A stretch of DNA of 64,000 nucleotides, taken from the NCBI RefSeq assembly GCF_910592395.1, contig NC_088316.1, positions 6,016,001 to 6,080,000 of the forward strand, in the 5' to 3' direction. Both the position numbers and the translations under genes were made by a program. Each line of letters opens with the position of its first letter. Positions within the stretch are counted from its first letter, which is position 1. The stretch comes from Lineus longissimus (Eukaryota; Nemertea; Pilidiophora; Heteronemertea; Lineidae). The notes beneath the pieces were generated by a model. The model did not search any database, had not been told where the DNA came from, and saw only the letters and a list, made by a program, of their open reading frames with translations. Below are positions 56,192 through 64,000 of this stretch, piece by piece.

Positions 56192-56809
56192 TCATGGTTT
56201 ACAATAAACATAATTCGTCTCAGTCGGGAAAATTGACGTTCTAAGTCTTACCTCATCAGCAGATTCAGGTTTGAAATCACAGAAAAGATAGCCATACGGT
56301 ACTGAAGTTGCATCTAAATATGCACTTCTCATGAATTTAACATTTCCAGGAAAAACTTGCTTAGCTAAATGATCAATTTGGGAACGATCACGAGGATTTT
56401 TGAAAATGACCATGTAATGTGAGTTCAATGATATTGTCCTATGATGTTTCGATTTATGAAACATATCTTGTACAATATAAACGATACTTGTTGATGTGTG
56501 ATGCCCCTTTTTGGTGAACCAATCTTTGACAGTTTCGGTTGATTCCCCCATTAAGTCGTCAATGATGACGAGGTTAATTTTTGAGGGGTTGATGTCATCC
56601 AGTTTCAATCCTGGACGGAATTCAATATCGTCTTTCGACAGTTCACCATAGCCATCTTGCCATTGTCCATAGCACCAATATACTTTTTGAGGTGACGGAT
56701 TAATCATTAAGTGACGAAAACTTAGAAGTTTCTTGACAAATTCTGTCTTTCCGGATCCTGATACTCCTGTACATAGCATATTAAACGGGTGATGAAGCCT
56801 AGCATCCAT
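56192..56809 (-). CDS. ATP: FtsK/HerA-type packaging ATPase (intact)
   Basis: 205 residues. Walker A GVSGSGKTEF lies at about 15-24, Walker B LVIIDDLM at about 80-87, and SLNSHYMVIFKNPRD later matches the polar Asn/Arg-finger region of viral packaging ATPases. Expected to pump DNA into capsids. Start ATG 56809. Typical length, no breaks. Confidence 0.88.
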   Translation of the reverse strand: MDARLHHPFNMLCTGVSGSGKTEFVKKLLSFRHLMINPSPQKVYWCYGQWQDGYGELSKDDIEFRPGLKLDDINPSKINLVIIDDLMGESTETVKDWFTKKGHHTSTSIVYIVQDMFHKSKHHRTISLNSHYMVIFKNPRDRSQIDHLAKQVFPGNVKFMRSAYLDATSVPYGYLFCDFKPESADEVRLRTSIFPTETNYVYCKP

Positions 56810-58500
56810 GATGAGAAATGACTACTAATATCCATACGGGTATGTATTATATGTTGACTAGCATTGTACCCGTGGCGCAGGCAGGTACAAATGGGCTATA
56901 CCTTGAATAGATTGAATTGCAATGAAAATATAATGCAATATCAAAGGAGCAATATCGAAGAGACAAATTAAACCAACCATTTGTCCACAGACTCGGACCC
57001 TGTGGCGTGCTGTATGCGTGCATATAAAAGTAAATCAATTGGTCCGAATGAGATGATGAGGCAATGTGAATATACCTCGTTCCTTAGTCAGCAATATGTC
57101 CCTTTTTATACGGAGATGAAGGAGAACCCAGATAGGCCTTCACATGTCGGCCTCCAAATGGCTCGGACCAATTGCACTATCACTACTAAAACTTTAAAAT
57201 GCGTGCTCCTCCTACATGTAGCATGATCTCGGGCAAGGCACTTAGTCGACAGGCAAGCTAGAAGTTCAGCACCGTGAGCAGCTCCTTGATAAGGCCATGC
57301 CAAGTTCTGAGAGTGCCTCTTCAGATACATCAAGTTTTGAAAGCTGTGGTGAGCACATAAACATACCATTGTAACCTTAATTTGAAAATCCCTTCATAAT
57401 CAAGGGCTAGCTCTGGCTAATACAGTACCAATATGCGATAGACCATCAATTTGACCCCAGCTCCTTACTGCGGGAAAACCCAAGTCCAGCAACCAAAAGT
57501 ATCAAAATACATTTTTGTTTACATTTGAACTGCACACATGCGTTTGTTTACAATTTCTTTCCCGCGAAATCTCGAAGATCAGGTGACCTACAATCGTGAA
57601 TTGAAAATAACATTAACCTTGGTTCAGCAGGTCAACACGTGTACAGGCTGTTCCAATCATCCCCCTACAGCCCATCCTGAGCTTCAGGTTTTTGATACTC
57701 CTACGTCCCATACAAAACCCTGAGAAAATCCATTAGAATCGACAGCGAAGGGTGGCTGTTCTGATAACCTGATACACTGTGCGTAATGTATGTATATATA
57801 GTGTTTTATATGACAATAAAATGTATATGAATAAAGTTTAAGATAATCCGATCGTTAAATCGTTTTATACTTCATCGATTCTATGCTGTTAAACATTGTG
57901 TAGACGTGTAATTGTGTTTAAATTAAGTAATGAAATAAATTTGCAGCGGGGTGCGCGCAATACGAAGGAAGCTAATGAAAATACGCGTTTCATGGCGCTA
58001 CCTCGGACCCGAGCCCTATGGCGCAAAAGACTATACAATTGATAGTGCATCTGAGAGCATTAATTCCTGGGTCCGTGGTTTACGAATTTCCGAGACTCAA
58101 ATACAACCGACGCTCTGATTGGGCGCTTATTTTTCTACCGCTACAATCCGTCTGAAGGGCATGGATTTCCCCAGGGGTTTGTAATAGCGAGAGCTGGAGC
58201 ATATGGAAAACCACTGGGTGCCGAGGATGCCTACAGCCAGCCGTTCAACAGGTAGTGTTAGTCACCCCACAGGGAGTGCAGGTGATTCATTAATCCCCTG
58301 CATAACTGAACAGCAATGGCTTGGCTTCCGTGAGTGATAAGGAGAATTGACCGTGTCCGATTAAAAATCCCTCATTACTGCTCCGCTGAAGTAGATTTCC
58401 GAAAATAAACATGACGTTGCATCAGGATAACATATCACCTGCAAACGTGCAAAATTTCGAGACGAAACACGACCCCCAAATGGCACTTTAGCGAGCCGCC
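56810..58500. other. Non-coding stretch between ATPase gene and PolB remnants
   Basis: No convincing ORF. A minus-strand frame at about 58503-58361 includes RRLAKVPFGG, which resembles the C-terminal RRL...PFG end of Polinton PolB, displaced by the LINE insertion; this is weak. Longer than usual for a Polinton, so another non-coding insertion is possible. Confidence 0.4.
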
Positions 58501-58505
58501 TTATA

Positions 58506-60342
58506 GTATTATGATATAGATGTGTCGACCACTCTTTTATCATAAACATATATGTGTGTTTATTCGTCGAGAAATAGTTCTGACACATGTGGTGCATTTA
58601 CAGATTTGTGCTGGGTGCTAGGTGCTTGTTTACAACGATCTATTTACATATCCGTGAAAAATCAAGGTTCAAAGAATTTAACTAGTGCACAGAAAATCAA
58701 TCATTTCTGTTAATTCCCTATGATTAAACGCCGCATCCCCTACGTCTCGCATGACCATCAATTCGCTAATCTGTTCCGCTAACCTATTTTGCCCGTTCTT
58801 ATCATTCACTATAAAAAAACCCTCAACATATCTCCCCAGCTGTCCACATTGTTCCTATCTAACCCATATTTTGCATACAACATGTTGACACTTCTCCCCA
58901 GTGAAGATTCACTCCCCTGACACACAAGTTTAAAACACAAGCTGACAAATACATTCTTAGATGAAGACATACCACCCATAAAATTCATTAACCGTTTTTC
59001 TAATTCAATTTCAATACAAAAGTCGTGAACAATGCACGGTAGTAAATCATTGTGAGTCCTGTATGGTAGATTTAAAACCCGTCGCAGACACTTCCGCCAC
59101 GCAACAAACAATTCCGCCATATAAGGCTTAGACAAGCCCAGAAGCTGAGAACCATATAAAGACATACAAAAACTTTTGAAAAGTGCGTACCTTACATGCG
59201 CATGGGCAAATCTGAACTGTGCCATTAACATGTTAGTTCTTTTGTACAAGTCATTTATTAAAAGCTCTACTCTTCTCCGATCAACACGAGGACCCAAAAT
59301 AATACCGAGGTGTTCTTCCTCCATAGATAATAGTATCTGTGTGCCCTCAAAAAACAATGCCCTTGGTGGATCATCTAACCCAAAAACTAAAAATCTACTT
59401 TTTGATGCATTGAACGAAATATTAAAGTCAATTGAAAAACAACTTGCTGTACTCAACATTTTCTTCAACCCACGTAATGAGGGTGCAAGCATGATTAGGT
59501 CGTCTGCGAAGGCAAAGACGCCACAAAAGAGGTTACCAACATGGCACCCAAAACCAGCCTTCTTTAAATTCGCCACTAGCTCATCTATGTAAATACCAAA
59601 GAGTACAGGAGACAATACACCACCTTGTTTCACACCATTAGAGACAGCAAATTCTGCTGAGACATATTCCCCCCATTGAACTCTCACCCGTTGTTGGGTG
59701 TATAAAGATGCCAGAAACCTTGCCGCAAACGGGCACAACCCTTTTTTAGTCAAAAGACGGAATAACTTTACAAAATGCACGCAATCAAAAGCCCGGCTAG
59801 CGTCCAGCATGACACAATATACTGCTGTGTTACAGCTTTTATAATAATTAATGACCTCATTTACAATTGAACTGCACGCCGCCGTAGAAACACCAGTCTT
59901 AAAACCAAATTGAGCATCCGAGGTCTGTAAAACCTTCTCATACTTTTTTAAGAAAATGTTGTCCATAATTTTTCCGATGATGCTACTTAAAGAGATACCA
60001 CGATAATTATCTGAGACATTCAAAGACTTTCTGCTGTTCTTCGGAATTGGAATAACTCTGGTTTGAACGAAACCACGGGGACAATAACCATGACTCATCA
60101 TGGAACTCAATAAAAGTGACAAATACACATTCAACCTTTGACTCCCATTGATAAAAAGATCTGACATTATTTTAGGATTACTATCCGTCTTTCCGCGCTT
60201 TAATCGCCTGATCCCACCAACTACCTCTTGGAATGAAATACCATGACTGGCATCACAATTACCATCCCGACAACCACTGGCGATTCCTAAATCCAGATCC
60301 CTCTTCAAGTCATTCATCTCATTTACATTGTACGACACCGAG
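58506..60342 (-). mobile_element. 5'-truncated LINE (CR1/Jockey-group RT) inserted at PolB 3' end
   Basis: Flanked by TTATA at 58501-58505 and 60343-60347, a likely 5-bp target duplication. Begins inside the RT gene with no endonuclease, as expected of 5' truncation. Unrelated to the Tx1-like array. Confidence 0.65.
58678..60342 (-). pseudogene. Reverse transcriptase of truncated LINE, one frame break
   Basis: About 510 codons of open frame end at 58809. RT blocks VIPIPKN, DNYRGISLSSIIGKI, VMLDASRAFDCV, NGVKQGGVLSPVLFGIYIDE and FAFADDLIML are intact. An A7 run (58813-58819, plus strand) breaks the frame; another frame then stays open for about 43 codons to a TAA at 58678-58680, probably the native C-terminus. 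Confidence 0.8.
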
Positions 60343-62463
60343 TTATACAAACCTGTAGTCTTTACGCATGTTATCGCTGATAATCTGAAAGTTTTTCTTC
60401 CTTTGTATCTTCATTGGGTAATCAACTGTGATCTTCTCTTCGGGCGATTTAATTATGGTTTTGATAGCATCGAAGTTTAGCTTGTCGAGGGTTCTTACGT
60501 TCATCGTGAAACCCTTAATTTTGCAAACAGAAACGGGTTCTTGATCTTCTTCCCTGGTGAGTTGGTAGGCGTAGTTCTTTGGCCCGGCTGAAACGAATTT
60601 CGAGATGCTTCGACCAGGTGGTAGTTCAGATTTCAGCTCACCGAGGTAGTCACCAATATCAGGATTATATTCACTTGGCCTGTGAATATAAATCACGGAA
60701 TCTGTATCGTAGTATAACACCCGCTCGCCTAATTTTTCTAAAACTGAATAAAGATGAAGTCTTGCCCATGCTGTCATGTATGCTCCAATCACCACATTTA
60801 TCGAACCATCTGGTTCAATAAAGTTTTTCTCTTTCCTCCAAACCATGGAAACGTATCGATCGTTTATGTATTGAACATCACTGACCGTAATAGTGTCATC
60901 ATTTAGTTTTGACAAAAACTCTTCTGCGTCTGAGGTGATGGACATGGAGGTTCTATCGATGTTCATACAAAAACGGCCCCATATCTGGTTTAAGCAATAT
61001 TTGGCAATCGTTCTTAAGCCGTTGTTGTATTGTATCTTTTCTCTATCGAGCAGTATACCCTCGTGTTCCTTGTAGTTCAAAATGTATTTATCTTTGTCTT
61101 CTGTGACTACCCAAGATGGATAACCTGATGCCTCTTGTTTGATCTTTAAAAAGCTGTCTATGTAAAGTGACAATAAACCCTGCTCATTTGTTGCTTTGTT
61201 ATACGTCAACGTTTCTTCGTAGCTCCAAATCTCAAACGTTTTCAATATCTTGTCGCCGCACTCTACGGCTTTCCTTACTTCAGGCATACACCAAGTACCC
61301 GAGAAACATCTTTGGACGTCGTCATGCTTGCAAGCAGTTTGTAAACAAGTTTCGCAGCAGGTTCTGCAGAGAGGAAACTTCAGCTTTCCTCCAGATTTGT
61401 AAGGTAAAACAGAATGGTATAACGCACGTGGGGCTAAAACCTTACATTTGATTAGCCCTTCATAATCGAGCGGATCTTTCTTGATATCGGAGCCCTTCAA
61501 CACTACGGGATGCTTGATGGGGTACAGTTTGTACTTGTTCACGAAAGGGTATAGGGATGTAAAATCAACGTATTCGATTGTCTCGCTCTCTTCCGGTTCA
61601 TAATGCAGGCGCGTAGCATTCGTTCGCCCTCCAAATAGTGCATCGCGTGGGTTGATGGGGTCTGCATATTCTAGCGATTTCAGAAAATCATCCATCTCAG
61701 AATTTTCTCTTCTTTCTCGATCGAAGTCGCATTCCCACTTCTCAATCAAGGTGTATCCTTGATCTCGGATGTACTTAGCTTTACTCGCGGTCTGATCATA
61801 GAGGTATCCCATGGTGTGTCCGTTGAAGGGGTTCTTTGTCTCTCTGTCTCGATGACATTTTAAACATCCATGATGTAAGCATCCGTGAAATTCTCTCACG
61901 GTCTTTTCGTGAATCCCATCGACTCTGTACGAACCTACTTTAAACTCGCGTTTCGAATTCTTTGCATGACGTATATTAATATTCTCCTTATGAGCTACCC
62001 AGTCAAGCCATTTGGTGGCTTTGATTGAATGTGTGTCCTCCGTATAGCAGTTCGGGGGAATCACGCCGATCTGTTCATTTTGCAGAAAATTAGTTCGGAA
62101 GACTTTATTGCATGCCATTGAAATTGTGATGGACGATTCAAAGGGGGACAAATTGGTGACAGATTTGAATATCTCGTTGAAGTGACCACATCCACGTCTC
62201 AGTATGTCAACGTCTGACTTACAGTAAGCCACAAACTCCTTTTCAAAATCATACAATTTGTCTTTTTGGCCAATGTACCAGGTGAAAAATTCTTTTCTCC
62301 TAACTGGAGACATACTGTCAGGATCGAAATAGTCCTCACTTGGGATAGGGCCCTTGTACGTTCTATTTGCCTCGGTGTTGAAAAAATGGCAAAAAAATCC
62401 CTTTTTTTGCTCAGGGATCTGGAATGTGGCTGGAAAATTTGCCAGAGGCATAGTCATAATCAA
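60343..62463 (-). pseudogene. POLB: Polinton DNA polymerase B, C-terminal part (Exo III and polymerase domains)
   Basis: Protein-primed family-B polymerase. YCKSDVDILRRGC is Exo III; DFTSLYPFVNKY is Pol A; TIAKYCLNQIWGRFC is Pol B; YYDTDSVIY is Pol C, all catalytic Asp residues present. The frame is entered from the N-terminal part near 62455-62465 by a shift. It ends KDYRFV at the LINE junction, so the last 20 or so residues are displaced. Confidence 0.88.
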
Positions 62464-63925
62464 GAAATGTCAGCTGTTGTGCCTGCATTCGGAGTATGCG
62501 CCGGCCGTAGGCAATAATCTTAGGCTGAATTACGCCGCTTGTCTTGAAAAGATATTGTATGATAAAGAAAATGTCAAATCCCTGTGAGTTGTGGGCGATA
62601 CATATGGCATCTTGGTTTTTGCCCGAAAACAACCACTTCCCAAATTTGTCAAGGGTAGATGCTCCGCTGAAAACAAATTCTCCTCTTTCACTCGGACATC
62701 TTTTGCATTCTTCTTCGATGCTTTTATTGGAAATACAATGTTCACAGCATTTATGAACCACGCACAAATTGGGGCTGTGCCTTCTTTTCGGCACCTGTGA
62801 GTAAGCGGGGTGAGTAGGGTTGACAACGGTTTCTGAAATCAGCTCTGTCTCAAAGTCGTAAAATATGTACGTCTGCGGTTTGTTCGAATCTTTTTCAACC
62901 GGCTTCAGTTTGGAAATATAACACAAATGATCATATGGCTTACTCGTTCTGCAATTACTGCAATATGCTTCCCCACAAACGTGCTTTTTGCGCCCTGGAT
63001 GCATCCTGTGGCACGATTTGCATTTACGGAGTTGATCGCAGACACATTTCTCAACCTTGTTGTGCTTCTTGTGGTTTGCATAGCATATGTCACTTACAAA
63101 ACTTCGATTACAATCACCGCAGGTTTTCCAGTCGACAAATAAACATTTCGGCTTCGTTCGGCAGGACGGGCACGTTACGGCACACCTATGGGTGTTGGCG
63201 ACCGTGTAACCCTTATCACATTCCAGGCAATAGTAAGCAGCTGCTTTGAAACCTTCAACTGAGGTTATTACTGAATAATGTTCGGGCTCATGATAAATAT
63301 ATATTGGTGTTCCGCTTCCCTCTCCGCGGTAGACCGGTGCATCGCGGCAATCACTTGAAAAAACCACAAGTTTGTATTTCGGCATGATGACATCTTCAAA
63401 TTTGCGCCAGTCATCGACTCCCACAGGTCTATGTGGTACACCAGCCTGGTTTTGTAATGCCCTGGCCTGAACATCTAGGTCACCTTTGCCGGCTCTGATT
63501 GAGTTCCAGTTGGACGGTTTTTCAATTTTTGCCCTTGCGACAATGACAGCCCTTGCAAAACATAGATTGTCGCTGTTGTTAATTTGTATAATCGACTTCT
63601 TTCGTCTCTTTCTCTCAGCAGGATCTGTCACCTTGTTGACAGCAAGACGTCGACCCCCGACAGGCATAACGATGTGTTGGAATGTAATGAAAAATTCACC
63701 CGAAAAAAGCCATGAATCGTTTGATTGGCAAATCTTCTCTATCTCTTCCAATATCGCCTCCACGGTCAACTGGTCGATCCTCATAAACGGTAGTGAAACT
63801 TCTCTTAACCCTTGGCCGTTAATCAAAATATGAACAAGATCCGATGCTGCAACGTTGCCCATCAGATGGTTCAAAACATCCGTGAACAACCCATGAATCA
63901 TATCTAAAACATCGCTAAATGACAT
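62411..63925 (-). pseudogene. POLB: Polinton DNA polymerase B, N-terminal part
   Basis: From ATG 63925 (MSFSDVLDMIHGLF). NNSDNLCFARAVIVARAKIE is the Polinton PolB N-terminal signature. A Cys/His-rich segment with at least four C-x2-C pairs follows (CPSC, CGDC, CKSC, CSNC). YIFYDFETE is Exo I and AHNSQGFDIFFI is Exo II. The frame departs near 62455-62465 and stops at 62411. The N-terminal and C-terminal parts together are about 1200 codons, the usual family size. Confidence 0.85.
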
Positions 63926-64000
63926 GTTTCGGGAAATACCACCCACCCGTACCCTATGGGTGTAACCGTGGACAGGTAAATGGTCATGATGCCACTCCTC

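Larger units (their letters stand above)
50114..64000 (-). mobile_element. Polinton/Maverick (adintovirus-like) element, partial and decayed
   Basis: A complete Polinton gene set is recognisable: PolB, retroviral-type integrase, packaging ATPase, adenain-type protease, major and minor capsid proteins, and several small conserved ORFs, all on one strand. Breaks: PolB frame shift near 62460, LINE insertion at the PolB 3' end, hairpin in the 55-kb gene, frame break in the major capsid gene, protease truncation. The right end is outside the window. Confidence 0.9.

Noticed and set aside
62411-62463. Programmed frameshift in PolB
   Set aside because: No slippery heptamer is seen at the overlap, and the rest of the element is clearly decayed; a mutation is simpler.

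Overview
This is a transposon-rich piece of an animal genome, most likely a marine invertebrate. It holds one spliced SLC6-family transporter gene with GT-AG introns, then tens of kilobases of eukaryotic mobile DNA: BEL/Pao, Tx1-type LINEs, a Polinton/Maverick, MITEs and foldback elements. I cannot name the species. The GACCTTGAA/GGTCAAA-rich dispersed repeats at 16-19 kb look like those common in molluscs and brachiopods, but that is only an impression.

Layout. 1-2360: non-coding. 2361-11752 (+): an 11-exon Na+/Cl- coupled solute transporter of the taurine/creatine/GABA type. Its introns hold a 114-bp minisatellite, three MITEs and a stray partial copy of exon 7. 11994-12547: a foldback element in or near the 3' UTR. 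13572-14164 (-): a probable small two-exon gene for a 74-residue protein I do not recognise. 14536-15070: a MITE with TA target duplication. 16338-19196: tandem and dispersed repeats. About 21.2-25.3 kb (+): the 5' part of a decayed BEL/Pao retrotransposon.

25.6-49.17 kb (all on -): three head-to-tail copies (A, B, C) of one about 6.33-kb Tx1-like LINE. Every junction is a (TC)n tract in element orientation, which suggests a LINE that targets TC microsatellites. Copy C has both ORFs open. Copy A has an ORF2 frame break in an internal GA run. Copy B carries a 966-bp Tc1/mariner-like MITE, a 2.8-kb insertion coding a FEN/XPG-like plus CXC-domain protein, and a 715-bp MITE. The last two lie only 16 bp apart.

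50.1-64.0 kb (mostly -): most of a Polinton/Maverick (adintovirus-like) element. It has a zinc-motif ORF, a PC4-like ORF, a truncated adenain-type protease, major capsid protein (frame-broken), a pX-like basic protein, a penton-type minor capsid protein, a small membrane protein (frame-broken), an integrase with chromodomain, a gene split by a hairpin insertion, a GGFL-type small protein, a packaging ATPase, and protein-primed DNA polymerase B (frame-broken, with its 3' end invaded by a 5'-truncated LINE). The element is dead in this copy. The right end lies outside the window and I could not find its terminal inverted repeats.
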